64,000 nucleotides of DNA from Bacillus dicomae (GTDB lineage Bacteria > Bacillota > Bacilli > Bacillales > Bacillaceae_G): positions 310,001 to 374,000 of the forward strand of contig NZ_VHIV01000002.1 in the NCBI RefSeq assembly GCF_006494425.1. The letters are read 5' to 3'. The translations under genes were made by a program, and so were the position numbers. The notes under the pieces were generated by a model that searched no databases, was not told the origin of the DNA, and was given only the letters and a program-made list of their open reading frames with translations. Below are positions 27,531 to 38,505 of the stretch, piece after piece (within the stretch, counting starts at the first letter, position 1; every line of letters begins with the position of its first letter).

Positions 27531-27563
27531 AACTCTCTTACTCTTTTAAGGTTAGGAGAGTTT
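27531..27563 (+). terminator. Terminator of the collagen-like gene
   Basis: AACTCTCTTA / TTAGGAGAGTT stem (one bulge), followed by TTTC. Confidence 0.7.
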
Positions 27564-27666
27564 CTACATATAATAAGAAGTTAATGAGATAAAGCATAGT
27601 TATATAAAAGTCAGAATATTATGATTGTAACGTTATGGCGACTATAATATAATGAAAACAACCATC

Positions 27667-27682
27667 ATGAATGAACATTCAT
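27667..27682. promoter_or_regulatory. FadR operator before fadD
   Basis: ATGAATGAACATTCAT is a perfect palindrome matching the Bacillus FadR consensus half-sites (TGAATGA...TCATTCA). It lies 32 bases before the GTG start of the acyl-CoA ligase. Confidence 0.85.
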
Positions 27683-27714
27683 TTATTTTTTATGTATTTG
27701 AAGGGGGAATGAAG

Positions 27715-29400
27715 GTGGAAAAACCATGGTTGAAAAGTTATCCAGAGGAAATTCCAAGTACGGTTTCTTATGATATTCAGCCGCTTCACGGATATGTAGA
27801 ACAGATGGCTTCTCGTTATCCACAAAAGAAAGCGCTTCACTTTTTAGGGAAGGATATTACATTTTCAGACTTCCATGACAAGGTGAAGAGGTTTGCAAAT
27901 TATCTTCAAAAGCTCGGTGTAGAAAAGGGTGATCGAGTTGCTATTATGTTGCCGAATTGTCCGCAAGCTGTAATTGGTTATTACGGTACATTACTTGCGG
28001 GAGGTATCGTAGTACAAACAAATCCACTATATACAGAAAGAGAATTAGAATACCAGCTTCATGACTCGGGAGCAAAAGTAATTCTTTGCCTCGATTTAGT
28101 GTTTCCGAGAGTGACGAATGTTCAATCTGCTACAAAAATTGAGCATATTATCGTAACTCGTATTGCGGACTTTTTACCCTTCCCTAAAAATCTATTGTAT
28201 CCATTTGTGCAGAAAAAACAGTCGAATTTAGTTGTAAAAGTATCAGAGAGTGAAACGATTCATCTTTGGAACTCAGTAGAAAAAGAAGTGAATACGGATG
28301 TTGAAGTGCCTTGTGATCCTGAAAGTGATCTAGCCCTTTTACAGTACACAGGAGGAACAACTGGATTTCCGAAAGGCGTTATGTTAACGCATAAAAACCT
28401 CGTTTCTAACACGTTGATGGGAGTTCAATGGTTATATAATTGCAAAGAAGGAGAAGAAGTCGTTCTTGGGGTTCTTCCATTTTTCCACGTGTACGGCATG
28501 ACGGCTGTTATGAATTTAAGTATTATGCAAGGATACAAAATGGTTCTTATTCCAAAATTTGATATGAAAATGGTTTTTGAAGCGATTAAGAAGCATAAAG
28601 TGACATTGTTTCCAGGAGCACCAACTATTTATATTGCGCTTTTAAATAGCCCGCTTTTAAAAGAATACGATATTTCTTCTATTCGTGCTTGTATTAGTGG
28701 ATCAGCACCACTGCCGGTAGAAGTACAGGAAAAGTTCGAAACAGTTACAGGGGGTAAACTAGTAGAGGGATATGGTTTAACGGAATCATCTCCAGTTACA
28801 CATAGTAATTTTTTATGGGAAAAGCGAGTGCCAGGTAGTATTGGGGTTCCATGGCCAGATACAGAAGCAATGATTATGTCGCTTGAAACTGGTGAGGCAT
28901 TACCACCGGGAGAAATCGGTGAAATTGTAGTGAAAGGCCCTCAAATTATGAAAGGCTATTGGAATAAGCCAGAAGAAACAGCAGCTGTGTTACAAGATGG
29001 ATGGCTCCATACAGGGGATGTTGGCTACATGGATGAAGATGGATTTTTCTATGTGAAAGATCGTAAGAAAGATATGATTGTTGCGAGTGGATTTAATGTG
29101 TATCCTCGTGAAGTAGAAGAAGTATTATATGAGCATGAAAAAGTGCAAGAAGTAGTGACGATTGGAGTTCCTGATCCATACCGAGGAGAGACAGTCAAAG
29201 CGTTTGTTGTGTTAAAAGAAGGTGTGGAATGTTCGGAGGAAGAATTAAACCAGTTTGCGCGTAAATATTTAGCTGCCTATAAAGTGCCTAAAGTATATGA
29301 GTTTAGAGATGAACTGCCGAAAACGACAGTCGGAAAAATTTTACGCCGTGTCCTAATTGATGAAGAGAAAAGAAAGAATGAGGATGAGCAAACGGGCTAA
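27715..29400 (+). CDS. fadD: Long-chain fatty-acid-CoA ligase
   Basis: Activates long-chain fatty acids to acyl-CoA using ATP, the entry step of beta-oxidation (LcfA in B. subtilis). The 561-residue product has the AMP-binding motif LLQYTGGTTGFPKGVMLTH, the GYGLTESSP motif, the hinge region DGWLHTGDVGYMDEDGFFYVKDRKKDMI, and the C-terminal catalytic lysine in PKTTVGKILRR. Earlier in-frame ATGs at 27652 and 27709 overlap the operator or the ribosome site. GTG at 27715, seven bases after AAGGGGG, gives MEKPWLKSYPEEIP and the usual length. fadR follows. Confidence 0.93.
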   Translation: MEKPWLKSYPEEIPSTVSYDIQPLHGYVEQMASRYPQKKALHFLGKDITFSDFHDKVKRFANYLQKLGVEKGDRVAIMLPNCPQAVIGYYGTLLAGGIVVQTNPLYTERELEYQLHDSGAKVILCLDLVFPRVTNVQSATKIEHIIVTRIADFLPFPKNLLYPFVQKKQSNLVVKVSESETIHLWNSVEKEVNTDVEVPCDPESDLALLQYTGGTTGFPKGVMLTHKNLVSNTLMGVQWLYNCKEGEEVVLGVLPFFHVYGMTAVMNLSIMQGYKMVLIPKFDMKMVFEAIKKHKVTLFPGAPTIYIALLNSPLLKEYDISSIRACISGSAPLPVEVQEKFETVTGGKLVEGYGLTESSPVTHSNFLWEKRVPGSIGVPWPDTEAMIMSLETGEALPPGEIGEIVVKGPQIMKGYWNKPEETAAVLQDGWLHTGDVGYMDEDGFFYVKDRKKDMIVASGFNVYPREVEEVLYEHEKVQEVVTIGVPDPYRGETVKAFVVLKEGVECSEEELNQFARKYLAAYKVPKVYEFRDELPKTTVGKILRRVLIDEEKRKNEDEQTG

Positions 29401-29414
29401 GGCCCTTTCTTTTT
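29393..29414 (+). terminator. Short terminator after fadD
   Basis: GGGC / GCCC stem with a TAAG loop across the stop codon, then TTTCTTTTT. The stem is short, so termination may be partial. Confidence 0.5.
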
Positions 29415-29462
29415 GAAAAAATAGGATTGACACTTTTCTAAATAGTCAGTATTATAAGAATA

Positions 29463-29480
29463 TGAATGACTATTCATTCA
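29463..29480. promoter_or_regulatory. FadR operator before fadR
   Basis: TGAATGACTATTCATTCA fits the B. subtilis FadR consensus TGAATGAMTANTCATTCA at every position. It lies 27 bases before the fadR start, implying autoregulation of fadR-fadB-etfBA. Confidence 0.92.
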
Positions 29481-29506
29481 GTCATCTTCTTGAAGGGGAC
29501 AGTAAA

Positions 29507-30882
<1,376 letters not shown>

Positions 30883-30960
30883 TTCAATTATTTTTTTAAT
30901 ATAAATTAACAGAAAATTAAAATTGATAGAATCTTTCTGAAAAACAAGGGGGTAAATGGA

Positions 30961-31734
30961 ATGAACATCTACGTACTCATGAAACGAACATTTGATACAG
31001 AAGAAAAAATCGTAATTAAAAACGGTGCAATTTACGATGGCGAAGCGGAATTCATCATCAACCCTTACGATGAATATGCAATTGAAGAAGCAATTCAAGT
31101 AAGAGACGCACAAGGTGGAGAAGTTACTGTCGTAACAGTTGGTGGCGAAGATAGTGAGAAAGAACTTCGTACGGCGTTAGCGATGGGCTGCGATAAAGCG
31201 GTATTAATTAATATTGAAGATGATGTAGAAAATGGTGACCAGTTCACGACAGCAAAAGTGCTTGCTGAATATTTAAAAGATAAAGATGCAGATTTAATTT
31301 TAGGCGGAAACGTTGCGATTGATGGTGCATCTGGACAAGTTGGCCCGCGTGTAGCTGAAGCGTTAAATATTCCGTACGTAACGACAATTACAAAACTTGA
31401 GATTGACGGTACAAACGTGAAAATTGAACGTGACGTTGAAGGTGATACAGAAGTAATTGAAACGTCATTACCAGTATTAGTAACAGCACAACAAGGTTTA
31501 AATGAACCTCGTTATCCATCACTTCCAGGTATTATGAAGGCGAAGAAAAAGCCACTAGAAGAAGTAGAATTAGATGATTTAGATTTAGAAGAAGATGATG
31601 TGGAAGCAAAGACAAAAACAATTGAAATCTATTTGCCTCCTAAGAAAGATGCAGGAAAAGTGTTACAAGGCGAGCTGCAAGATCAAGTAAAAGAACTTGT
31701 ATCGTTGCTCCATACAGAAGCGAAAGTAATCTAA
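30961..31734 (+). CDS. etfB: Electron transfer flavoprotein beta subunit
   Basis: EtfB pairs with EtfA to carry electrons from acyl-CoA dehydrogenases to the membrane. The 257-residue product has the EtfB fold (MNIYVLMKRTFDTEEKIVIK start) and the AMP-binding signature region VLVTAQQGLNEPRYPSLPGIMKAKKKP. It follows fadB by 78 bases without an obvious terminator, so it is probably on the fadR-fadB transcript. Confidence 0.95.
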   Translation: MNIYVLMKRTFDTEEKIVIKNGAIYDGEAEFIINPYDEYAIEEAIQVRDAQGGEVTVVTVGGEDSEKELRTALAMGCDKAVLINIEDDVENGDQFTTAKVLAEYLKDKDADLILGGNVAIDGASGQVGPRVAEALNIPYVTTITKLEIDGTNVKIERDVEGDTEVIETSLPVLVTAQQGLNEPRYPSLPGIMKAKKKPLEEVELDDLDLEEDDVEAKTKTIEIYLPPKKDAGKVLQGELQDQVKELVSLLHTEAKVI

Positions 31735-31770
31735 TAAAATACGAAATTATATATGCAGGAGGGAAAATCT

Positions 31771-32748
31771 ATGGCTCGTAAAGTATTAGTAATGGGTGAA
31801 GTTCGTGATGGATCGCTACGTAACGTTTCGTTTGAAGCGGTAGCAGCAGCAAAAACAATTGCAGAAGGCGGTGAAGTAGTAGGTCTTCTAATTGGAGACA
31901 GCGTTGCCTCTTTTGCAAATGAGTTGATTCATTACGGTGCAGATCGCGTTGTGACAGTTGAAAATGATAAATTAAAATCATATACATCTGATGGGTATGC
32001 GCAAGCATTTTTAGCTGTATATGCTGAAGAAAATCCAGAAGGTATTGTATTTGGGCATACAGCACTTGGGAAAGATTTATCACCAAAATTGGCAGCGAAA
32101 CTTGAAGCTGGTCTAGTTTCAGACGTAACTGCTTTAGAAGTTGAAGGTGGAAATGTTATCTTCACTCGCCCAATTTACTCTGGTAAAGCGTTTGAGAAGA
32201 AGATTGTAACAGACGGCATCTTATTTGCGACAGTGCGTCCAAATAACATTGCAACACTTGAAAAAGATGAGTCTCGCAGTGGTGATGTGTCTTCTATTAC
32301 GGTAGATGTGAAAGACTTACGTACAATCATTCAAGATGTCGTCCGTAAAACGGCAGAAGGTGTTGACCTTTCTGAAGCGAAAGTTATTATCGCTGGCGGA
32401 CGCGGTGTGAAGAGCGAAGACGGATTCAAACCATTGAAAGAGTTAGCTGACGTACTAGGCGGCGCTGTAGGTGCATCTCGTGGTGCTTGTGACGCTGAGT
32501 ATTGTGATTACTCATTACAAATTGGTCAAACGGGTAAAGTTGTTACGCCAGACCTATACATTGCATGCGGTATTTCTGGTGCGATTCAGCATTTAGCTGG
32601 TATGTCTAACTCAAAAATAATCGTTGCAATTAATAAAGACCCAGAAGCAAGTATCTTCAAAGTAGCTGACTATGGTATTGTCGGCGACTTATTTGAAGTC
32701 GTACCTCTTTTAACAGAAGAGTTTAAAAAGTTAAAAGTACATTCATGA
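31771..32748 (+). CDS. etfA: Electron transfer flavoprotein alpha subunit
   Basis: The 325-residue subunit holds the FAD. Its C-terminal FAD domain shows GGRGVKSEDGFKPLKELADV, GASRGACDAEY, IGQTGKVVTPDLYIACGISG and AINKDPEASIFKVADYGIVGD. ATG at 31771 follows CAGGAGGGAAAA. The in-frame ATG at 31753 lies before that site. It is the last gene of the beta-oxidation operon. Confidence 0.95.
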   Translation: MARKVLVMGEVRDGSLRNVSFEAVAAAKTIAEGGEVVGLLIGDSVASFANELIHYGADRVVTVENDKLKSYTSDGYAQAFLAVYAEENPEGIVFGHTALGKDLSPKLAAKLEAGLVSDVTALEVEGGNVIFTRPIYSGKAFEKKIVTDGILFATVRPNNIATLEKDESRSGDVSSITVDVKDLRTIIQDVVRKTAEGVDLSEAKVIIAGGRGVKSEDGFKPLKELADVLGGAVGASRGACDAEYCDYSLQIGQTGKVVTPDLYIACGISGAIQHLAGMSNSKIIVAINKDPEASIFKVADYGIVGDLFEVVPLLTEEFKKLKVHS

Positions 32749-32791
32749 TTTGAGTACCCTTGAGTTCCAAGTGAAGTACCCCTATATATAG

Positions 32792-32826
32792 AAAAAGGTG
32801 AGAGATCCCCTGTCTCTCATCTTTTT
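32792..32826 (+). terminator. Terminator of the beta-oxidation operon
   Basis: AAAAAGGTGAGAG / CTCTCATCTTTTT hairpin after etfA. Confidence 0.88.
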
Positions 32827-32959
32827 AGTATTTAATCCGTATTTTTATATAGTATAAAGGAACATTTTTTTGTTACAATACATAACGATACATATTATTC
32901 GCCACGTATATAAGTTAATGATATACTCTTGGTAGAATATACTTGAAGGAGGAAATAAA

Positions 32960-33274
32960 ATGGCAATTGTAAACGCAAATGACCAAAGCTTCGCAGCAGA
33001 AACTAGCGAAGGTGTTGTATTATTAGATTTCTGGGCACCTTGGTGTGGACCTTGTAAAATGATCGCTCCTGTATTAGAGGAAATTGATGCAGAACTAGGC
33101 GAAAAAGTAAAAGTAGTAAAAGTAGACGTAGATGAGAACCAAGAAACTGCTCGTCAATTCGAAGTAATGAGCATTCCAGCTCTTTTCGTATTAAAAGACG
33201 GTAAAGTAGTTGATCAAGCGTTAGGTTACAAACCGAAAGAAGCGTTAGTAGAATTAGTTTCTAAACACTTCTAA
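32960..33274 (+). CDS. trxA: Thioredoxin
   Basis: General cytoplasmic disulfide reductase. The 104-residue product has the WCGPCK active site (LLDFWAPWCGPCKMIAP) and the cis-proline of MSIPALFVLKDG. The start is ATG at 32960 after GAAGGAGGAAA. It has its own promoter region and terminator, and lies before uvrC as in B. subtilis. Confidence 0.97.
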   Translation: MAIVNANDQSFAAETSEGVVLLDFWAPWCGPCKMIAPVLEEIDAELGEKVKVVKVDVDENQETARQFEVMSIPALFVLKDGKVVDQALGYKPKEALVELVSKHF

Positions 33275-33277
33275 AAT

Positions 33278-33309
33278 AAAGAAGCTACCATTTGGTAGCT
33301 TTTTTTATT
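33278..33309 (+). terminator. trxA terminator
   Basis: AAGAAGCTACCA / TGGTAGCTTTTTT hairpin. Confidence 0.9.
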
Positions 33310-33422
33310 TTCCTTTTTTACACCTTTCCGTTACAATAAAAGAACGTATGTTGGGTGTTTTGGCATAGTATGTTTTCATGTGAAAATAAAAATGCTAAGC
33401 ATGTAGAAATGGAGGGTAACGA

Positions 33423-35207
33423 GTGCACGAACATTTAAAAGAAAAGTTGGCCATTTTACCAGATCAACCTGGTTGTTATTTAATGAAAGATAAGCAAGGA
33501 ACGGTTATATATGTCGGAAAGGCAAAAGTGCTTAAAAATCGTGTGCGCTCGTACTTTACTGGTTCGCATGATGGGAAAACACTTCGGCTTGTAGGAGAAA
33601 TTGTAGATTTCGAATATATTGTAACCTCTTCAAATCTAGAGGCTCTCATTTTAGAGTTAAACTTAATAAAAAAACATGATCCAAAATATAATATTCAATT
33701 AAAAGATGATAAAACATATCCTTTTATTAAAATTACAGCTGAGAAACAGCCGCGCTTACTCATTACGCGAAACGTAAAAAAGGATAAAGGAAAGTATTTT
33801 GGCCCTTATCCGAATGCACAATCAGCTCATGAAACGAAAAAACTGCTAGATCGTATGTATCCGCTTCGTAAGTGCTCAAATATGCCTGATAAAGTTTGTT
33901 TATATTATCATATGGGGCAATGTTTAGCACCTTGTGTGAAAGAAGTGACGGAAGAACAAAACAAAGAAATTGTAGATGAAATTATTAAATTTTTAAATGG
34001 TGGACATAAAGAAGTTCGTTCAGAATTAGAAACAAAGATGTATGAAGCTTCAGAGAAACTAGAATTTGAACGTGCAAAAGAGTTACGTGATCAAATTGCG
34101 CATATCGATGCGATTATGGAAAAGCAAAAGATGATTATGAGTGACTTAGTGGATCGAGATGTGTTTGGGTACGCAGTTGATAAAGGATGGATGTGTGTTC
34201 AAGTTTTCTTCGTTCGAAAAGGAAAGCTAATTGAACGTGATGTTTCTATGTTTCCAATCTACGATGAACCAGAAGAGGGATTTTTAACATTTATCGGTCA
34301 ATTTTATGAAAACAGCAGTCATTTTAAGCCGAAGGAAATTGTCGTTCCAGGAAGTATAGACTCAGAATTAGTAGAGCGCTTTTTAGAAGTGGAAGCGACA
34401 CAGCCGAAACGTGGCAAGAAAAAAGATCTTGTAGAATTGGCAAATAAAAATGCGAAGATTGCTCTTGAAGAGAAATTCTACTTAATTGAACGTGATGAAG
34501 AGCGAACGATTAAAGCGGTAGAGAATTTAGGGAAGCAGCTCGGAATTGAAACACCTTATCGTATTGAATCGTTTGATAACTCAAATATTCAAGGGACAAA
34601 TCCTGTTTCTGCAATGATTGCTTTTATCGATGGGAAACCAGCTAAGAAAGAATACAGGAAATATAAAATTAAAACGGTTCAAGGACCAGATGATTATGAG
34701 TCTATGAGAGAAGTAGTGAGACGCCGTTATACAAGGGCACTGAAAGAGAATTTACCTTTACCAGACTTAATCATTATTGATGGCGGAAAAGGTCATCTGG
34801 CGGCTGCAAGTGATATTCTAGAAAATGAGCTCGGTTTATATATTCCGATGGCAGGGCTTGTGAAAGATGACAAACATAAAACATCCCATTTAATTATTGG
34901 AGACCCACCTGAGCCTGTGATGCTTGAGAGAAATAGTCAGGAATTTTATTTGTTGCAGCGTATTCAAGATGAAGTGCATCGATTTGCGATTACATTCCAT
35001 CGTCAATTACACGGAAAATCTGTCATTCAATCAGCACTGGATGACATTCCTGGAATTGGAGATAAACGAAAAAAGGTATTGTTGAAACATTTTGGATCTT
35101 TAAAAAAGATGAAAGAGGCTTCTGTAACGGAATTTGTCGAAGCAGGTATGCCGAAAAATGTCGCAGAGACAATTTATACTTATTTAGCGGATAAGAAGAC
35201 GTTGTAG
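33423..35207 (+). CDS. uvrC: Excinuclease ABC subunit C
   Basis: UvrC makes both incisions in nucleotide excision repair. The 594-residue product has an N-terminal GIY-YIG nuclease ([20 protein letters not shown]), a cysteine cluster ([22 protein letters not shown]), a UVR domain near 205 ([19 protein letters not shown]), the RNase H-like second nuclease ([27 protein letters not shown]), and C-terminal helix-hairpin-helix motifs ([19 protein letters not shown]). The start is GTG at 33423 after GGAGGGTAAC. Confidence 0.96.
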   Translation: MHEHLKEKLAILPDQPGCYLMKDKQGTVIYVGKAKVLKNRVRSYFTGSHDGKTLRLVGEIVDFEYIVTSSNLEALILELNLIKKHDPKYNIQLKDDKTYPFIKITAEKQPRLLITRNVKKDKGKYFGPYPNAQSAHETKKLLDRMYPLRKCSNMPDKVCLYYHMGQCLAPCVKEVTEEQNKEIVDEIIKFLNGGHKEVRSELETKMYEASEKLEFERAKELRDQIAHIDAIMEKQKMIMSDLVDRDVFGYAVDKGWMCVQVFFVRKGKLIERDVSMFPIYDEPEEGFLTFIGQFYENSSHFKPKEIVVPGSIDSELVERFLEVEATQPKRGKKKDLVELANKNAKIALEEKFYLIERDEERTIKAVENLGKQLGIETPYRIESFDNSNIQGTNPVSAMIAFIDGKPAKKEYRKYKIKTVQGPDDYESMREVVRRRYTRALKENLPLPDLIIIDGGKGHLAAASDILENELGLYIPMAGLVKDDKHKTSHLIIGDPPEPVMLERNSQEFYLLQRIQDEVHRFAITFHRQLHGKSVIQSALDDIPGIGDKRKKVLLKHFGSLKKMKEASVTEFVEAGMPKNVAETIYTYLADKKTL

Positions 35208-35229
35208 TTTACAACGTCTTCTATTTTTT
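35194..35229 (+). terminator. uvrC terminator
   Basis: AAGACGTTGTA / TACAACGTCTT stem across the stop codon, then TTTTTT. Confidence 0.85.
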
Positions 35230-35276
35230 GATATAATTTCTGAAGATTTAAAACAAATGGATCTGAATGAAAATGC

Positions 35277-35311
35277 AAAAAAGTCAACTAAACTTATATG
35301 TCTAGTTGACT
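35277..35311 (-). terminator. yslB terminator
   Basis: AGTCAACTA / TAGTTGACT stem with an A-run on the plus strand, which is the T-run for the minus-strand gene ending at 35322. Confidence 0.85.
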
Positions 35312-35321
35312 GTAGGTAACG

Positions 35322-35771
35322 CTACACTTCAATGAGATCTTTTATATCCCATTTCACAAGAAATGTAATAGAGTCTGAACGTTTTTTCTTTTCTTCGTAG
35401 GACTCAGCAACGACGTTACGTTGCTTTTGAATTTGTTCAGCGATGAATCCAGCTTCTAATTGATAAGAAGAATGTCTTTTTTGTTTTTGACGTTCAGCAA
35501 TGAGTGTGCCTTTAAGTTGGAACTGCATTTCACGACGCTTATGTTCAATAATGCTTAAAGTGCCCCAGCCAGCTTTTTCAAAGAACTGAATGACTTCTTC
35601 AATTGTTTCTAGTGGATATTTTCTTGCAAGGTTTCTACCAGACCAGTATAAAATACCATCTAAATCGTTACCAATTAAATCAGGTAGTAATTCTTCACGT
35701 AGCAATTCATAAGCGAAGGCGTTCAATGAAACATCTTCTAAAGATGTTGTATCGATTGTATTTTTACTCAC
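35322..35771 (-). CDS. yslB: YslB-like DUF2507 protein
   Basis: The 149-residue cytoplasmic protein (NAFAYELLREELLPDLIGND, then GILYWSGRNLARKYP) fits the YslB family (DUF2507), related to V4R-like small-molecule-binding folds. The function is unknown. Position between uvrC and sdhC and its opposite strand match B. subtilis yslB. The start is ATG at 35771 behind AAAGAGGGGAA. Confidence 0.82.
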   Translation of the reverse strand: MSKNTIDTTSLEDVSLNAFAYELLREELLPDLIGNDLDGILYWSGRNLARKYPLETIEEVIQFFEKAGWGTLSIIEHKRREMQFQLKGTLIAERQKQKRHSSYQLEAGFIAEQIQKQRNVVAESYEEKKKRSDSITFLVKWDIKDLIEV

Positions 35772-35907
35772 AATATTCCCCTCTTTCTATAGGGATTATT
35801 ATATAACATTTCCCATTTATAAAAACAGATTTTTCTTTGGGAAAATCTGAATATATAAGAAGAAAAAAAGAATTGGCAAATTATATGCAAATTATGTATA
35901 CGTTTTC

Positions 35908-35937
35908 TTGACGCTTCGACAAAAATAGGAGTAAAAT
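35908..35937 (+). promoter_or_regulatory. Sigma-A promoter of sdhCAB
   Basis: TTGACG at 35908-35913 and TAAAAT at 35932-35937 with 18-base spacing, about 135 bases before sdhC. The whole 300-base gap 35772-36071 is otherwise non-coding leader. Confidence 0.65.
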
Positions 35938-35991
35938 GAACTTGGTATCAAATTATGCTGAAATATTTCGAATAATTTTTTCAGTTTTTCT

Positions 35992-36023
35992 TATGCCAAT
36001 AGTGAAAAAACATTATTGCCATA
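35992..36023 (+). other. Hairpin in the sdhC leader
   Basis: TATGCCAATAGTG and CATTATTGCCATA pair (one G-U, one mismatch) around an A-hexamer loop, about 50 bases before the sdhC start. There is no T-run, so it is not a terminator. A leader structure affecting stability or translation is possible. Confidence 0.5.
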
Positions 36024-36071
36024 AACTAATCTGAAAACAGCAGTCAATCATTCAAGGGGGGTAATGGGGAC

Positions 36072-36698
36072 ATGAAAGGCCGCGAGTATACGTTTCGTAA
36101 GTGGCACTCATTAATGGGGGTCATCCCGGTTGGTGTCTTTTTGACGCAACATTTAATTGTAAACAACTTTGCAACACGAGGAGCAGAGGCTTTTAACAAA
36201 GCTGCAGGCTTTATGGAGCTCCTTCCATTCCGGTATGCGCTAGAAATTTTCATTATCTTTTTACCAATACTGTACCATGCTATATATGGCTTATATATTG
36301 CATTTACAGCTAAGAACAATGCGGTTTCTTACGGTTACTTCCGTAACTGGATGTTCGTCTTCCAAAGAATTTCAGGTATCGTTACACTGATTTTCATTTC
36401 TTGGCACGTCTGGGAAACTCGTATTCAAGCAATGTTAGGTAAAGAGGTAAACTATGATATGATGGCAGATATTTTAAACAATCCAGCTATGTTTGCATTC
36501 TACTTAGTTGGTGTTGTTTCAACAATTTTCCACTTTGCAAATGGACTATGGACATTCTGCATCAGCTGGGGAATTACAGTGTCTCCACGTTCACAAAGAA
36601 TCTCTACTTATGTAACATTAGCTATTTTCTTAGGTCTATCTTATGTAGGTGTGAGTGCATTATTAGCGTTCATCGATCCACAGCTAGCAAACCAGTAA
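36072..36698 (+). CDS. sdhC: Succinate dehydrogenase cytochrome b558 subunit
   Basis: Membrane anchor of complex II that binds haem b and reduces menaquinone. The 208-residue product has five helices and the histidines expected to ligate haem (HSLMGVIPVGVFLTQHLIVNN, ILYHAIYG, ISWHVWETR, IFHFANG). The start is ATG at 36072 behind AAGGGGGG. sdhA follows 13 bases later. Confidence 0.95.
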   Translation: MKGREYTFRKWHSLMGVIPVGVFLTQHLIVNNFATRGAEAFNKAAGFMELLPFRYALEIFIIFLPILYHAIYGLYIAFTAKNNAVSYGYFRNWMFVFQRISGIVTLIFISWHVWETRIQAMLGKEVNYDMMADILNNPAMFAFYLVGVVSTIFHFANGLWTFCISWGITVSPRSQRISTYVTLAIFLGLSYVGVSALLAFIDPQLANQ

Positions 36699-36711
36699 GG
36701 AGTGGGAGAGC

Positions 36712-38505
36712 ATGAAAGGGAAACTTATAGTAGTCGGCGGTGGCTTGGCTGGCTTAATGGCAACGATTAAAGCGGCGGAAGCAGGAGTAAATGTTGAACT
36801 GTTCTCTTTAGTACCAGTAAAACGTTCGCATTCTGTATGTGCCCAAGGTGGAATTAACGGTGCCGTAAATACGAAAGGTGAAGGGGATTCTCCATGGATC
36901 CACTTTGACGATACAATTTATGGTGGGGACTTCTTAGCGAACCAACCACCAGTTAAAGCAATGTGTGAAGCAGCACCTGGTATCATTCATTTAATGGACC
37001 GTATGGGCGTTATGTTCAACCGTACGGAAGAAGGACTTCTTGATTTCCGTCGTTTTGGTGGAACACAACATCACCGTACAGCATTTGCTGGTGCAACAAC
37101 TGGACAGCAATTACTATACGCATTAGATGAGCAAGTACGTCGTCACGAAGTAGCAGGACTTGTAACGAAATATGAAGGTTGGGATTTCTTACGAGCTGTT
37201 GTGGATGACGAAGGTGTGTGCCGAGGAATCGTTGCACAAGACTTACAAACAATGGAGATTAAAAGTTTCCAAGCTGATGCCGTGATTATGGCAACAGGGG
37301 GCCCTGGTATCATCTTTGGAAAATCAACTAACTCTATTATTAATACAGGTACAGCAGCTTCTGCTGTATATCAACAAGGCGCATATTATGCAAATGGTGA
37401 GTTCATTCAAATTCATCCAACGGCAATTCCTGGAGACGATAAATTGCGTCTTATGAGTGAATCTGCACGTGGTGAAGGTGGACGTGTTTGGACATATAAA
37501 GATGGTAAACCATGGTACTTCCTAGAAGAAAAGTATCCGGCTTACGGAAACCTTGTACCTCGTGATATTGCAACGCGTGAAATCTTTGATGTTTGCGTAG
37601 AGCAAAAACTAGGTATTAACGGTGAAAACATGGTGTACTTAGATCTTTCTCATAAAGATCCGAAAGAACTAGATATTAAACTTGGTGGAATTATTGAAAT
37701 CTATGAGAAGTTTACAGGTGATGATCCTCGTAAACTACCAATGAAAATCTTCCCAGCAGTTCACTATTCAATGGGCGGACTATGGGTTGATTATAAGCAG
37801 ATGACAAGTATTCCAGGTTTATTTGCAGCAGGTGAGTGTGATTATTCTATGCACGGTGGTAACCGCCTTGGTGCGAACTCACTATTATCAGCAATTTACG
37901 GTGGTATGGTAGCAGGACCAAACGCAATTGAATATATGAAAGGTCTTACTAAATCATCAGATGCTGTTTCATCTACTGTGTATGAACAAAATGAATTGAT
38001 CGAAACAGAGAAATTTAACAATATTTTAACGCTTGATGGTAACGAAAATGCGTATGTTCTTCATAAAGAGCTTGGAGAATGGATGACAGATAACGTTACA
38101 GTAGTTCGTGAAAATAAAAAGTTATTAGAAACAGATGCGAAAATTGAAGAGTTAATGGCTCGTTACAAACGTATTAACATTAACGATACAGCAAGATGGA
38201 GTAACCAAGGTGCTTCATTTACACGCCAACTTGCAAATATGTTTGAGTTAGCGCGTGTTATTACAATTGGCGCATATAACCGTAATGAGAGCCGTGGGGC
38301 GCATTACAAACCTGAATTCCCAAATCGCGATGATGCTAACTTCTTAAAAACTACAATGGCGAAATTTGAAGGAGAAGGAAATACACCGGCATTCCATTAC
38401 GAAGACGTGGATGTTTCATTAATTAAACCACGTAAACGTGATTATTCTTCAAAACACGATGTAGCTGCTAAGAACGAAGAGAAGGGGGATAAACAACATG
38501 TCTGA
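36712..38505 (+). CDS. sdhA: Succinate dehydrogenase flavoprotein subunit
   Basis: Oxidises succinate to fumarate with covalent FAD. The 597-residue product has the FAD-binding motif VVGGGLAGLMATIKAAEAG. The flavin-linking histidine region is KRSHSVCAQGGINGA. Active-site segments are RFGGTQHHRTAFAGATTGQ and ESARGEGGRVW, and the C-terminal helical domain has NESRGAHYKPEFP. The start is ATG at 36712 after AAGGAGTGGGAG. It overlaps sdhB by eight bases. Confidence 0.97.
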   Translation: MKGKLIVVGGGLAGLMATIKAAEAGVNVELFSLVPVKRSHSVCAQGGINGAVNTKGEGDSPWIHFDDTIYGGDFLANQPPVKAMCEAAPGIIHLMDRMGVMFNRTEEGLLDFRRFGGTQHHRTAFAGATTGQQLLYALDEQVRRHEVAGLVTKYEGWDFLRAVVDDEGVCRGIVAQDLQTMEIKSFQADAVIMATGGPGIIFGKSTNSIINTGTAASAVYQQGAYYANGEFIQIHPTAIPGDDKLRLMSESARGEGGRVWTYKDGKPWYFLEEKYPAYGNLVPRDIATREIFDVCVEQKLGINGENMVYLDLSHKDPKELDIKLGGIIEIYEKFTGDDPRKLPMKIFPAVHYSMGGLWVDYKQMTSIPGLFAAGECDYSMHGGNRLGANSLLSAIYGGMVAGPNAIEYMKGLTKSSDAVSSTVYEQNELIETEKFNNILTLDGNENAYVLHKELGEWMTDNVTVVRENKKLLETDAKIEELMARYKRININDTARWSNQGASFTRQLANMFELARVITIGAYNRNESRGAHYKPEFPNRDDANFLKTTMAKFEGEGNTPAFHYEDVDVSLIKPRKRDYSSKHDVAAKNEEKGDKQHV

